Notes under the pieces: generated by a model | What the model was told of the DNA's origin: nothing | Database searches by the model: none | What the model saw: only the letters and a program-made list of their open reading frames with translations | Shown: piece after piece, positions 46,561 through 58,348 of the stretch | Numbering within the stretch: the stretch's first letter is position 1 | Layout: every line of letters begins with the position of its first letter | Assembly: GCA_039704465.1 (NCBI GenBank) | Contig: JASFAU010000013.1 | Span: 558,001-622,000 of the forward strand | Source of the DNA: Plasmodiophora brassicae | Taxonomy: Eukaryota > Endomyxa > Phytomyxea > Plasmodiophorida > Plasmodiophoridae | DNA: 64,000 nucleotides | Direction: 5' to 3' | Position numbers and translations under genes: made by a program

Positions 46561-47671
46561 TCAGGGCAGGTTGCCGTTCCTTAGCGGGTCCAGCGACTGG
46601 AACGGGTCCGTTGGCTTTCCTGACGCTCTGGACTTAGCGTTCGAAATCCTGGCGAAGTCGTCGTTCGGCTCGCTGGCAACGGGTGCCGGTTCGGAGAACG
46701 GGTCCGGTTCATGCCGATACCATTCGAATGACGTTAAGATGTCGGGCGAGTCGGCACCCGACGGCTGCTCGCCTGGTGCAGCAGACGGCTGTCCCTCGCC
46801 TTCCTCCCTGCTTTTCTGCTTCTTCTTCTTCTTCGCCTTCTTCTGTGATCTCGGGGCAACGAGGTCGTCGGCGGGCGACGAACCGTCCTCGAGCTGGGCG
46901 ATCAGCTGCCGGCGCAGGTGGCACATGTCGGCGCCCGCCTTCCAGAACTCCTCCTCGATGGCGTTCAGCTCCCGCATCAGGACCAGGCCCGTCTGTGCGC
47001 GGGCCTGCTTCAGGTCCCGCTGCACGAACGGTTCAACGACAACCGCCATGCCATCGCATTTGCTCTGCCAGGCCACCAGCGCGTCTTGCGCCTTCTTCAG
47101 GTCTTGAGCGTTGCTGCCAGACCATCGTTAGGCGAACCGCTGCCAGCAACGGCTCCAGCGCTTACGTTGCCGTCCAGCGGTTCGTTTTGACCTGTCTGAC
47201 GCGTAACTCCTGCAACTCTTTGATGTAGACGGCCAGGCGCCTGGCTTGCTGATGCATCCGCTTCAGCTCGTCCAGCTTGACGACGAGCGATTCCAGCGCG
47301 TCCTTCCATCGCGTCAGCGGGTGCACGACGCGGCACGCGATCGCGTCGACGATCTTGGTCTCGGCCAGGGCCTGCAGGTCGGCCGCCTTGGCAATCAGGT
47401 CGCAGGCAGGGCCGCCCGCGCTGTTCGGCGCCGTGCACAGCTGCGTGATATCGTTGACGAGCAGACAGGCGGCCGATGCGAACTCGCCGGCCGCCCCCTG
47501 GTACTTGCCCAGGTTGCGCTCGGCGACGCGCACCTCGGCGATCAGGTTCGTCGCCTGCGCCAGGTTGCCGATCAGGTCGCACGGCAGGTCGCCGTCGTCG
47601 ACCGTCGTCGTCGTGGTCGACGCGCCTAGCGCGCCAAGCGCCGACCACAACGAACTGCGTATCGTGTCCAT
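46561..47671 (-). CDS. BAR-like endocytic protein with DPF motifs
   Basis: Two exons (intron 47114-47165, 52 nt) give 352 residues. The start MDTIRSSLWSALGAL could be an amphipathic helix. Long helices follow (NLIAEVRVAERNLGKYQGAA, ALESLVVKLDELKRMHQQAR, ALVAWQSKCDGMAVVVEPFV) in the pattern of a BAR domain. The disordered tail has KKKKKQK and then PDPFSEPAP and TDPFQSLDP; DPF motifs bind the AP-2 appendage in known endocytic proteins. The BAR assignment is from helix pattern, not a diagnostic motif. Confidence 0.6.
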
Positions 47672-47918
47672 GGCGAGAACGATGGCGGCGGCGCGCGCTT
47701 ACGATGTCGAGCTGGGCCGGCAGCAGCGTGTGCCGGTTGTACTATACAGATGGCGGCACGTCACACTCGAGGATGAATGGCAGAACAGCCCCCCCGACCT
47801 GTCGAAGAATATTCGGAGGGCCGCCACGGCCCCGTCATCGAGCGGAGCGCCACTTTCGGGGACGGAGCGGCGTAAAGGAGCGGCGCGGTGAGGGGGGCGG
47901 CCGTCATTTCCCGTTGTG

Positions 47919-48104
47919 ATGGCGTTCATGGAGCGCGTGGTGAATGGGGCGCACAAGGTGATCGTATCCGGGCTGATGGTGACGACCGTGGTCCTGAGCG
48001 TGTTCGTGACGGGCGGCGTGGTCGACATCGTTCAGCGCCGGATGGAGCGGTCGCGCCAGGCGGCCGATGCCGAACCAGACGTCACGGCGACGCCGCCGCA
48101 ATGA
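47919..48104 (+). CDS. Small single-span membrane protein, COX14-like
   Basis: A single exon of 61 residues: VVNGAHKVIVSGLMVTTVVL forms one transmembrane helix with SVFVTGGV, followed by a basic IVQRRMERSR segment. Size and layout resemble COX14-type inner-membrane assembly factors, but the match is weak. It stands divergent from the BAR gene, about 250 bp apart. Confidence 0.4.
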   Translation: MAFMERVVNGAHKVIVSGLMVTTVVLSVFVTGGVVDIVQRRMERSRQAADAEPDVTATPPQ

Positions 48105-48283
48105 TGTGCCGCTAATGAACCCGTCTGCGTTCGCGTCTCTCAGCTGTTCACGCCGCTCCTGTGCGAGATAGTCCCCTACACAGCCAGCCCTCCGACGACT
48201 GGAATCGTCCGCGAAAGCGTCTGGGCGCCGTCTACTTTCACAGCGACTGTACGTCGTCCCGAGTCGATAACGCATGGCGTTGT

Positions 48284-50895
48284 TCAGTATACGATTGCCG
48301 ACGTCGTTCGTCGGTACCGGTCCAGCTCCTCCCGGAATGAGAGGACGGAGGCGTTGGACGACCTCTGCAGGAGGCACTGAATGCAATCAGGGAAATCGCA
48401 CGGGAAGAAGCGCATGTCGTGCGGTGGCCGGATGGAGCCTGGGTCCAGCTGCGCGCTCAGCTTGACCAGCTCCCGTTCGATGTCTTCGTGCAGGCCAGCG
48501 ATGATGTCGTCGGCCAACACCTTCAAGCTGACCGGGTCGGCGTACTCATCCGATTCGGACAGGAGAGGTGTCGCAATCGACGTCGCGTCTGACTCCAAAG
48601 ACGTACCATTCTCGTATCGGAGACATGCCTGCATCGCGCGAAACCATCGTGAATGGGGATATCATCTGTTCAGCGCGCGTCGTATACCTCTTCGGTATAA
48701 CTGGCAGGCATGTCGAGCAGCTCGAGCAGGTCCATGTCAGGTGCTGCCTTCAGCTTTGAGAGCTGGTGATCGAAGGTAAGAAAATCGATTCCTAATTGAT
48801 AGACGGCCGCAGCCGACCTCTTTACACGACGAAAACGCGTCCTCAATGATGACGATGAAAATGTTGAGAACGGCGTAGATGAAGAGCGAGATGAACGAGT
48901 ACAAGTACAGTCGGCTGATGAACTTGTGCTCGGAATACAGCTCTTCGAACGTGGCATGCACGCCATCCCCGTTGATGAGCGAGAACAAGGTGACAGCGGT
49001 CGCATCCATCGTCGCGAACTGATTGATAGAAATAAGAAATTGCCGCCAGCATGATCACCATACCGTACGTTTGGGGAACTGTCACTGAAAAACGCCAGCC
49101 CAAACAGGCAGAACCCCAGAAAGATCAACATGGCACTCGTGGCGAATTTCAGGACGCGGGGTGTACCTCGCTTCAGCGTCAGTATCAGCACCTATGTAAC
49201 CCATATCACGTCGGCAAACGCTAAGCGAGAATACGAAGCCGCGGCTGACGTAGTATGAGGCACTGTGCGAAATGTCAGTCCATGACAGCATGATCGACAC
49301 GCTAGCAAACGAACCTGTGCTCGAAGTATTGGACGATGGTGATCCATGAAAACATAGCCCTGGACGTGTTGCGGGGTGAGACACGCTAGCAACAAGGAAC
49401 CGATTGGGTTCCTACCCAAGGCCCGTTAATAGACGCGCAGCGGTCAGGTTCCCGGCAATAACGACCTCGTTCCGAATCGACACGATCGCGCCGATGATGT
49501 TGCACACGTTCCCAATCGACGCATTGAAAAACCAAAAGTTGAAGAACTGTGAGAGCTCAGATGATGATGTATCGGTGCGACATCCTCTCGGTACCTTGCG
49601 CTTCTGTGAGGACGACAGGTCGCTCCAGTCGACTGCTCGAATGTTCCCAATGGAGCCTGGACGTCGGCGCTCGTAACGTCGTCGCGCTTTCTGTAACACG
49701 GACTCGTTAGTGCACATGAACGGCTCGTCTGCAAGGTCAACGTACCCTATACTCGCGAAACGACCTGAAAATCGCCTTGAAATGCAGGAGCTGGCTTAAC
49801 CCGGCCAGGCCCAGTATCGCGATGCATAAGACGACGTGCATCGCTATAGGACGGTCAAACCAGAAACCTGTCAGCAACAGGGGCCTCAGAGTCAAGTTCG
49901 GTGTAGTGAAAGTCCCGATGCTTACGGTCAATCTCTGAAGGGCATAGCGTGGCCGACGTGTCGACCGACATTTGAACGCGCCCAGGTTTGCCAAAGTCAA
50001 AATGGTTCTGCGGCGTGTGCAAAGTCAGGAACTTGGTGGAAGTGCAATTTCGTCGCGGCCGACCTGCACAAGCCATTTGAAGCAAGTACGCCCCTGCGCC
50101 CTGAGATCGAAGCTTTCGACTTCGAAGCTGACAACAACGTAGCGGAAGGTATTCACCAGGGATTTTAGGTCAGGGCCGTCGCGATCAAATGGCCCTAACG
50201 ATTTTCGGTCGAGTTGAAAGTCTTGCCGAACTAGACTGCTATCGTACGGGATAGAAGGGTTGAAGACTTCCAGCCCAGCAGCAAAACTCGTGATCGTCAT
50301 CCCCACTGGAACAATTTCGCCAGACGACGTGCGTTCGTGCTGAATCTGATCGATCGACACGGTATTGATATCGTAATACTGTCCGACAAAGACCGATTCG
50401 GAAAAGGCGCCAACAAACTGGACACGACCGCGCGCGTACCGTGTCCACAATATTCTTGATGGTTCCTTTGAGAACGTCAACGTCGTAGATCAGGAAGTGC
50501 GGCTTCGATCCATGCATCTCGGTGGATGTCACGTTGGGGTCCGGCGCCAGTAAATAGGTCCAGTTCTGTTTCTGGGCCCTGGAGTACGGCCCCAGATGAT
50601 GAACGGCGATCATCACCTGGAATAGAGTCGTCAATGCAGTAACGACCTGCGATAGACGGTCAACGGACCTCGGTTGTCGTCAGTATGACCATGAGCATGT
50701 TGATCAAGAATTTCCAGGGTACCCGCCCATATTTCGTCCACTTGGCAAACGGCGACAGCCTACATCCGGCTCACGAATCAACCACAGCACTGACCGTTCG
50801 GCATCACCTGACCGACCTGAGCGACTCCAGAGGCGTCATTGGCTTGCGAGACCCTCTGGGGCAACACACCCATGACGGCCACCTTGACGTCGCCA
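48284..50895 (-). CDS. Mucolipin-type (TRPML) cation channel
   Basis: Many small minus-strand exons. The N-terminal part has FAKWTKYGRVPWKFLINMLM (first span), then a luminal region with PYDSSLVRQDFQLDRKS and RYVVVSFEVESFDLRAQG, matching the polycystin/mucolipin domain. Later exons hold LKFATSAMLIFLGFCLFGLAF and the pore region AVTLFSLINGDGVHATF, then RLYLYSFISLFIYAVLNIFI (last span). The selectivity filter reads NGDG where mucolipins usually have NGDD. The tail contains a possible endolysosomal sorting signal (ATPLLSESDEY). TRPML channels release calcium and other cations from late endosomes. The start is ATG 50895; several middle splice sites are not resolved. Confidence 0.87.
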
Positions 50896-51125
50896 TGTGG
50901 ACGACGCCTGCCTACTATAGTAGACTGGCTGTTGGTGCAACCCTCCCCCTCCCACACATCGAAAAACGAAATGGCCCGTCGACGAGTGACGAGTGGCCGC
51001 CCAGTCAGGCCCCCCCCTGCCCGGATGTTACATACCGCGTCAAGTGCAGCTCCAGGTGGCGTTCCAGGTCAGGCGAGGACGAGGAGGAGCCGCGTGCCGC
51101 GTGCCGGCCGCGTCAGTCGGCAAAA

Positions 51126-53083
51126 ATGTCGTCGGACGTCGGGGGTCGTCGTCTGGCGCATCTGTACGGGCAGCTGCAGAGCGCCGCCGGGGAGCCGGTC
51201 GCTCCCGATGGGTCCGTCGACTTCGACTGGATGTGGGGGATCGCGCCCGCGTTCCTGGACTGGGTCGTGTCGACCTGCCAGTCGGGGCGGTGCGTCGTGA
51301 CGGCCGACCAGTGGCGGCGGTTCAGACACCTGGAGCGGACCGGGCGCGTGCTTCAGAGTCAGCACGGGCCCTGCCCTAGGCAGGAGCCGTCTGGTCAGAA
51401 TGCGGACATGGGTATGACAGCGGCGATGGTGGAGAAAGAGATCGCGCGCCTCGAGCGGTCCAGTGAGACACTGGCGCTGTCACAGAAAGCTGCTCTGGCG
51501 GCTTTATCGCGAGGGCGCCATGAGCATGCACGACTGGCTAACGAAGTGTGCCAAGCCAATGAACGCCTGGAACGTGCGAAGCAAACAATCGCCATGCAAT
51601 CCCAGAATGACGATCGCAGTACGCTGAATTTGTATGTTCACAGCAGAACCGGGTTCGGTATTGCCAGCCTGATTGCTCCCTTCAGGGTTTCTACTGCGAA
51701 GACGGCCGTATCGGCCATGTTCGACGCGAAACGTTCCGTTATTGGCCAGGACTTGACGCCCTACTTGTCAGCAGACGATGAGCTGACGTTAGCGGTTCAA
51801 AAACGGTTTGAAGCTATTCAGAGGCGGCGCGGTCCAGACGCCAAGCCGGATCCTAGCTCGGACGAGCATCACCTGGCGAACGTGGCGGAACTCGAACGCA
51901 TCAAGTCATGTTTCGCTAGCAGCGAACTGACCCATGTCGAAGCAGATGTGCGTCAGTGTGCGGCTGAAGCTGAGCTGAGAGCCAGCGGCACTACGGCTCA
52001 CGATGGCGAGGACGGATACGTAAGTTGTCGGGACGTTCGCGAGGATTGGTACCATTTTATATGCGCAGGCATTGGATGAGGAGCTGAAAGAAATTCGAGA
52101 ACGTCGGTTGAAGCCGCTCATCGAGCGCCTCGCGAAGTACCAGCGAACGTCTGTCCTGCGTGGGGACTATACGTTGAAGATTGCACGCCAGAAGCGGTCT
52201 CTTCAGCTGCAGAACGGCATACTTCGGCATCTCCTGTTTCAGCGGGCATCGCATATCGTTCTGCGCCAGTCCCTTAAGGATGCTCACGATCGTGTATCTG
52301 CACTTGCCAGGATCATTGACGACTCGCTGTCCCTGATAGCCAAACTGGAATCCAAGTTGAGGGACACGTTGAAACGGGTGACGGGGCGCGTAACGTGGTG
52401 TAAACCCACCGTGTCTGACACGTGGCTTGGGGATCTAGGTTCCGAGGGTGTTGACTCTGGAGGATCAGCGACGAACAGTAGACGCTCGCGATCGCTGCGG
52501 TTTAGCCGTGAATACCGCTCTGTGCATTGCTGCCGATTGCGCCCCGCAGTCAGCTCTCCTTGTCACGTACGACTCGATGGCGCACACTGCATCATCGATT
52601 GTTGCCGAAATGCGCTCTGTGGAGACTGAGAGCGCCGCCATTCTTCCAGTGCACATTGCTGCTGCGGATCGCATGTCCGTCTAAATGGGTTGAATTTGGG
52701 GCGTTGGCACTGATGGCGTTCTGCTCAGGATGAATGCTGTTCATACTTTGTACGCCATCCTTGCAGATTCGTCGCCGACCGGGAATCCGGTCGTATCAGA
52801 CCAGGGCCTAGTAGACGGAGTCAACGCGATCCAGGCGTCGATGCAGAGGCTGAAAGAACGCATATCGGTGCTTCAGATCGTTCAGACGAATAAGCGCAAG
52901 GTGCGATCGTAGTAATACGGTTTCTGGCGCATCGTGAGGTGACCGTTCAAACAGGCCATCGACGACGACTACGACAATGCCGTCTGTGAACGCAGCACGT
53001 TCGTCAAGTTTTTCCTGAACCCTTCGGAACTTGACGAGGACGCCCGGTCCTTAGCAAGACTGATCGACGTCTCTCAGCCATGA
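51126..53083 (+). CDS. HAUS3: Augmin complex subunit HAUS3
   Basis: Five exons (introns 52020-52068, 52378-52438, 52675-52728, 52901-52954) give 579 residues, near the human length. The N-terminus has FDWMWGIAPAFLDWVVSTCQ and FRHLERTGRVLQ, the family's calponin-like start. Long coiled coils follow. The diagnostic middle is EELKEIRERRLKPLIERLAK followed by LRGDYTLKIARQK, and the end FFLNPSELDEDARSLARLI. Augmin recruits gamma-tubulin to spindle microtubules. A stop at 52910 would be used if the last intron were retained; the spliced tail matches the family better. Confidence 0.9.
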
Positions 53084-53130
53084 AATTATTTAACACGTTT
53101 TACATGCAGCAACCCAATACAATAACAGCG

Positions 53131-54739
53131 CTATACACGTAGGGATCGTGCGAGAGGTTCTTGGCGGACGATCTCCCAGACGGCGTTATTCATACTGGAG
53201 CACGAGTTGCACAACCGTTGCGGCTGGTCCCGATCGTCCAGGCACGGCAGGTACACGCTGACGAATTGGAACGTGCCGCAGCACGTCGAGCAGAACACGT
53301 CGCCGCAGATCCTGCAGTGGTGCTTCCTGTGCCACCACGAGAACGGCTCCGAACACGACCGGCAATTCGGCCGTTCGTCGTCGTGCACCCAGACGACACC
53401 GGGCATCGTCCCAACGCCGACCAGCGCCCTCGCGCGTGCCCACGACGCCACCACGGCCCGCTCCTCGTCGGAGCACCCGCGTATCCTGGGCTGGCGCAGC
53501 AAGCACACTGCAATGAACGTTGTCGCCGGCCACGCCCGGAAGATCGGCCCAAGACGCACGATCCGATCTTGCCTGAACGTACCGCTGAGGGCGACGAGGG
53601 CACCCGTATGCCCTTCCCACGTGCGCATGCCCGCCTCCTCGTTGCCGCAAACCGACCGGTGATCCCGATTGCATATCTCAGACGGCAACCCGAACGACGC
53701 CGTACGCCCGTCGCTGGTGTCCACTGTGATCCCGCTCACCGCATCCGCCTGCCAGCAACGGGGTCAGCGACGGATCGACGCCGCCCGCCATGCGCTGTGA
53801 TCCCATACCGCGCCGTGCGATGTGAACGCGACAATGTACTCGAGAGGTCGAAGCACCAGGGTGTCGGAATGGGAACCGGCGACCTGGCGCCCGCAGAGGC
53901 GCCCCTCGTAACGCTGGCGGCACCGTCCCGACAGCGTGTAGACGAATTGCAGGGAGAGAAGACGTCCGGTTTCAGCGCAGGCCGACGTGCGAACCTCGAC
54001 GATCTCCTGGCGGTCGAGCGCCAGCGGGCCCAGGTCCACGCCGTCGTTGAACGAGATCTCGGGGACGGCCTCGTGCTGAATGGACTTATCGACGCTGTCC
54101 ACCGGCGCCTGCGTCGGTTCATCGCCAGCCTCCCGATTCCGTCTGATGCTGGCCAGAAGCTCCAGGCGTCGTTCGCGTAACGACGACGGCGACGATGGCG
54201 TTCGTAGCGCTTTCAGCGCCTGCATCCTGTCACGTCGCAACGTCTGCATCATGAGCGACGACCGGGTCGTCGAGACGCTGATCTCTGCCGCAATGACGTC
54301 GCCCCCTGCGGGTTCCTCGTCGGAGCCCCCGACAATCACAACGCTGCTGTCGCTGTCGCTATCGTCATCGTTGGCGGGCGTGCTCGTCATTTGCAGTACG
54401 TCACTGCCGATGTCTGGATCATCTGTTTGCACAATCAGTAACCGTTCCGGTGCAGGTGACAGAGGGGGGCACGGCCGCACCTGGCAGCAAGGGAGATGCG
54501 GGTTGATCTTTACCGCTGTCCAGGAACACGTCGTAGTCGTCGTCGCTGTTCCACTGCGCGTTGTCGAGGATGTTGCACGCCGCCACGGCGTGCAACTGGA
54601 CCATCAGAACATCGCCCGACTCGGTCCGCGCCAGGACGCTCTCGTTAAACTTGACCGACGACGGGCGCGGCGTCGGCGCCGACTTGCCGCTCCTTAAGAT
54701 CGACGGGCGCTTGCTGCCAGCTTCCTCCGCCTTCATCAT
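53131..54739 (-). CDS. Jacalin-like lectin domain fused to FYVE finger
   Basis: Three exons (introns 54423-54513, 53749-53808) give 485 residues. The first 150 residues are disordered and acidic, with an RVxF-like SVKFNE. Residues about 235-375 look like a jacalin beta-prism: LSLQFVYTLSGRCRQRYEG, RPLEYIVAFTSHGA, VDTSDGRTASFGLP and a final strand. The C-terminus is a FYVE-type zinc finger: CRSCSEPFSWWHRKHHCRIC, GDVFCSTCC and RLCNSCS. FYVE domains bind PI3P on endosomes. The RHHC-type basic motif reads RKHHCR here. The combination is unusual; ligand and role unknown. Confidence 0.8.
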
Positions 54740-54949
54740 CGACCGAAACGAATGTGGCACGCGCGTCTGCTAATGAGTCATCGTACCGTCCAATGCAGGC
54801 AGGGCACCGTGTACAGACCGTCCCCCGCCCCCAAACTGGCCCCCTCCTCTGACGACGCGCGTTTCCACTGCAAAGTGCAGCACAGTCGAGTTTTTCGTGC
54901 CTGTCTGGGCCTGTCTTTCGCGTCATTGTATTGCAGAGAGCGCGCCCGT
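54740..54949. other. Short intergenic
   Basis: About 210 bp between two minus-strand genes; nothing else is seen. Confidence 0.5.
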
Positions 54950-56032
54950 TTACTGATTCCTAGGACGCATGCGGCCCCCGACCCGAACGCGGGTGCTGGC
55001 CGCGTTGAACTCCTCCCGGATCTCGACGTTGATGAACGCCGGGTCGAAGAACGAGAACCAGGGGGACAGTCCCGGCAGGGCGTTGATGGGCGTCGTCTGG
55101 ACCGGGAACGCCGTCTGCGTCTCCAGGAAGTTCTGCGCCCGTTGCACGTCGCTGATCTCGAACACGATCCCGAGGAACCGCTCCTCCTTCGCGTCCGCCG
55201 AGAACGTCTTGGTCAGCGAGTCCACGCTGCCCTGGCGGTCCATCGTATGCCGCAAACACAGCGTCGTCCTTGTCGACCTCGGCGCATTCCCCAACCAGAC
55301 CATCGCGACCATGTCCTCCGTGAACGACTCGCTGTCGCGAATCGTGAAGAGCGTGCTTCGGTCAGCAGCCGCTGCATTGCTGTCCTGCCCTCGCCCCTTC
55401 GTGATCGCCTGCAACGTGGCCGCCGCCGGCTTCAGCGCTGCCGGTTGGTCGTCGTCACGGTGGGTACTGCGGAACCCAGTCCTTTGTTCGAGTTCGACGG
55501 TCAGCGGGCCGAACACCTGCTGGTAGAAGGCGATCGTCCTCGACAGCATGTTGAACTCCTTGACGGGGACGGAGACATGGCCGATGCGGGCCTCGAACGC
55601 GGCCTCGACCAGGCAGTGGACTGTTTCGACCAGGCGGATCCGGATGCCGTTCGGGTCGATGAGGACGCAGGCACGGACCTCGTCACCGACTTTGACTGGG
55701 GCGACGAAGACGACGAAGCCGGCGGAACGGATCCGCGAGACGGTCTTGTCGATGTTCAGGACGTAGATGAGCAGGTCGCACTGGCTGACAGGGCGACGAA
55801 ACAGAACAGTACCTTCGGGGCCGGCGCTGGCGACGGCGGAACCCTTCTTCTGCGCTTGGACGATATGTTCAAATCGCAGCCAGACGTCGCTGCGCTGGTA
55901 CCGGAACGACAGGAACACCTTACCGCCAGTCTCCACCTTCTTTTGCATCACCATCAGCAGGCCGTTCGTGTAGAAGTCGACCGTCTCCGGCAGATTGACG
56001 CACGCGAACCTGAACTCTTTCAGCTCGATCAT
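54950..56032 (-). CDS. Tandem VOC (glyoxalase-like) domain protein
   Basis: A single exon of 360 residues from ATG 56032. The first VOC-type half starts MIELKEFRFACVNLPETVDF and includes VWLRFEHI; a second betaalphabetabetabeta unit reads IGHVSVPVKEFNMLSRTIAF and later ERFLGIVFEISDVQRAQNFL. A third short unit near PWFSFFDPAFINVEIRE closes the fold. The layout is similar to GLOD4-type proteins. Which metal ligands remain is unclear, so enzyme activity cannot be claimed. Confidence 0.72.
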   Translation of the reverse strand: MIELKEFRFACVNLPETVDFYTNGLLMVMQKKVETGGKVFLSFRYQRSDVWLRFEHIVQAQKKGSAVASAGPEGTVLFRRPVSQCDLLIYVLNIDKTVSRIRSAGFVVFVAPVKVGDEVRACVLIDPNGIRIRLVETVHCLVEAAFEARIGHVSVPVKEFNMLSRTIAFYQQVFGPLTVELEQRTGFRSTHRDDDQPAALKPAAATLQAITKGRGQDSNAAAADRSTLFTIRDSESFTEDMVAMVWLGNAPRSTRTTLCLRHTMDRQGSVDSLTKTFSADAKEERFLGIVFEISDVQRAQNFLETQTAFPVQTTPINALPGLSPWFSFFDPAFINVEIREEFNAASTRVRVGGRMRPRNQ

Positions 56033-56369
56033 CGTCCTGCAACACAGCCGGGCCGGTGACGAATTAGGCCACCCCCGATACAACTATAGCGCCGGCGATC
56101 GCTACGACAGTACCTCGCCCACGGCTATTGGAGGCAGTACGAACATCTGGGAAAGAGCGTCCGCCTTGTCGACCGTCGTCCCTAAACCTGGCGGGCGGAG
56201 CATAAGTCTGGCGGGCACGAGCCATACTGTGACTAAAGCCCTCAGGGGGCACATACCTCCGAGATGGGCTCCTGCACACTACCTATGTAGGTACCTAGAG
56301 GCGTCGTGTGCCTCGGACGTCAGACACATCTCATTGTTTTGAAAAGAGTTTATCACCGCCGACAACGTC
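56033..56369. other. Intergenic stretch
   Basis: Nothing recognised besides gene flanks. Confidence 0.5.
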
Positions 56370-56637
56370 ATGGATACCAGCGCGCTCCAGGACCAGGCGG
56401 GGCAGCTACGAACGGCCGTCATCAACGGAGCCGTCGGGACACGGTAGGGGGTGGACGTGCCGGTGAAACCTTCAACCCTCCACGCCGAGACCATCATTGT
56501 CAAGGTCGAGTTCATGGCAGAGATTCCACATTGCCCGACTGCGCGTCCGACGTCGCTATCCCGATACCAGCGCCATCAAGCTCGACCAGACAGAGTACAT
56601 CGAGAAGGTGCTGGACGACATCCACCTGACGAACTAA
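56370..56637 (+). CDS. Possible small two-exon protein
   Basis: Exon 1 would read MDTSALQDQAGQLRTAVING and end near 56,444. After an intron, a second exon reads RYPDTSAIKLDQTEYIEKVL and DDIHLTN before the stop at 56637. The residue character of both parts suggests coding, but the splice phase is not settled and no family is recognised. Confidence 0.3.
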
Positions 56638-57837
56638 TCTGGCCGTCGGAGCTAGAATTTCCAAACATCGTCTACACAGCAGTTCGACTTACATACGCGC
56701 GGGCGGACGTTGACACGTTATCGTGCCTCAGGTGATTGTTATTTCCGAACGCACTGACAGGAACGACCCAATCTCGAGCGATTGGCAAATTTCATTGACC
56801 TATGTAGTCTTTGGCCGTGGGGAAACCGAGAGCCGCTACAGTATCGGCAAGTGCTCACGCATATGCGGATCAGCACTCAACAGAGTGACGCATTCATGCT
56901 GTCAACCACCAAGAAGCTGGCCGCAATTCCATTATTTGGTAGTTAGCTCGAATCCAGCGCATGAGAGAGATAGACGCAAAGCACTTTGTGCTAAATCTTC
57001 CAAGTCATGGAATTTCGATTCACTAGCTGGATCACATGACATACTAGGTAGGCCTGTGCGATGTCCAGGATTCCAGTATTTGGGAGATTCAACACAAAGC
57101 TAGCTTTAGCGCCTATCTCAGCGCGTCGTATGTCGCCCATACTCGTGCATATGGCGATCAACGCTCAACAAAATAACGAATTCATGCTGCCAACAACCAG
57201 GAAGCTGGGCGCTTCATCGATCCAAACGTTGCAGGAGCAGTTCGACAGGTACTGTGCTGCCGTCACCGACGGAGAGCGACAGCGGCATTCGAACCAACGG
57301 ATCAAGCCTCAAGAAGCAGCCATGCCTGCTAGAGATAACCGGTGTCATGCAGTGACGCCTCCAGAGTCCCCCTGCCCTGGTGGACACGGCGAGCCTATGG
57401 GTCCCCCGATCATGCATGTCCCCGCCCGGAAGGAGCTCCATCGCCCTGGTTAGAGAAGAGGGATCGGTGTGACGCTGCCTCAGCTCGACAGAGGTCCATA
57501 GCGGCTATGGACCTGTAGATCGTCACAGGGTTTGGAGCCGGGAGGAGGCCGCTCTGGGCACGGGTGTGCCAGAACATCGAAAGAGCGCGCCAATTTCCAA
57601 ACGGCAAACCTGTTGGTCAGCGGGCGGCCTGTGCTCCTCTGGAGCCACGGGCGGTTTTGGCGCGTAAAGTTGGCGCGGGACCGTGGCCGCGCGTTTGTGC
57701 CAGGAGCCGCCGCCGCCGCCACCCACCCGCCGACTCCTCGTCGTTGTCTGACCCCCAGCACCGCATCGCTTCGTCATTGTGCAAATCGTCCCGCAGCGTC
57801 AGCATTAGCGTTTGTGTGAATCCTCGCATCCCTCATC
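56638..57837. other. Intergenic with decayed tandem repeat
   Basis: No protein gene is supported in about 1.2 kb. It contains two diverged copies of one sequence (see 56,830 and 57,105) and a GC-rich approach to histone H2A. Confidence 0.5.
56830..57245 (+). repeat. Diverged direct repeat, two copies ~285 bp apart
   Basis: The segment around 56,868-56,930 (ttcatgctgtcaaccaccaa) resembles that around 57,155-57,215 (ttcatgctgccaacaaccag). Flanking bases also align loosely, so this is an old tandem duplication of non-coding or pseudogene sequence. Confidence 0.65.
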
Positions 57838-58257
57838 ATGTCGGGCAAGGGCAAGGGTGGCCGTGGCAAGGCCAAGGGCGGCAAGTCGCAGACGCGTTCG
57901 GCTCGTGCCGGCCTGCAGTTCCCCGTCGGCCGTATCAACCGTTTCCTGCGTGATGGCCGTTACGCCGCCCGTGTCGGTGGCGGTGCGCCCGTCTACCTCG
58001 CCGCTGTCCTCGAGTACCTCGCCGCCGAAATCCTCGAGTTGGCCGGCAACGCCGCCCGTGACAACAAGAAGACCCGTATCATCCCGCGCCACGTTCAGCT
58101 CGCCATCCGTAACGACGAGGAACTGAACAAGCTCCTGCACGACGTTACGATCGCGCAGGGCGGTGTTCTGCCCAACATCCACTCCGTCCTGCTGCCCAAG
58201 AAGAAGGCCGGCGAGAGTGCCGCCACCCCCGCCAAGGAGGCCAAGAAGGAGAAATAA
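57838..58257 (+). CDS. Histone H2A
   Basis: An intronless gene of 139 residues starting [20 protein letters not shown]. The histone fold is fully conserved: [70 protein letters not shown]. There is no C-terminal SQ[E/D] motif, so it is not an H2A.X form, and the loops fit canonical H2A rather than H2A.Z. The Lys/Ala-rich tail is slightly longer than in animals. Confidence 0.98.
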   Translation: MSGKGKGGRGKAKGGKSQTRSARAGLQFPVGRINRFLRDGRYAARVGGGAPVYLAAVLEYLAAEILELAGNAARDNKKTRIIPRHVQLAIRNDEELNKLLHDVTIAQGGVLPNIHSVLLPKKKAGESAATPAKEAKKEK

Positions 58258-58348
58258 GTGCCCGCAACCCCAAACAGTCACCAGCATCTATAACCTCATC
58301 ACAACGGTGTTCTAATCAACACCCTTAACCGCATACAATCATTCTAAG

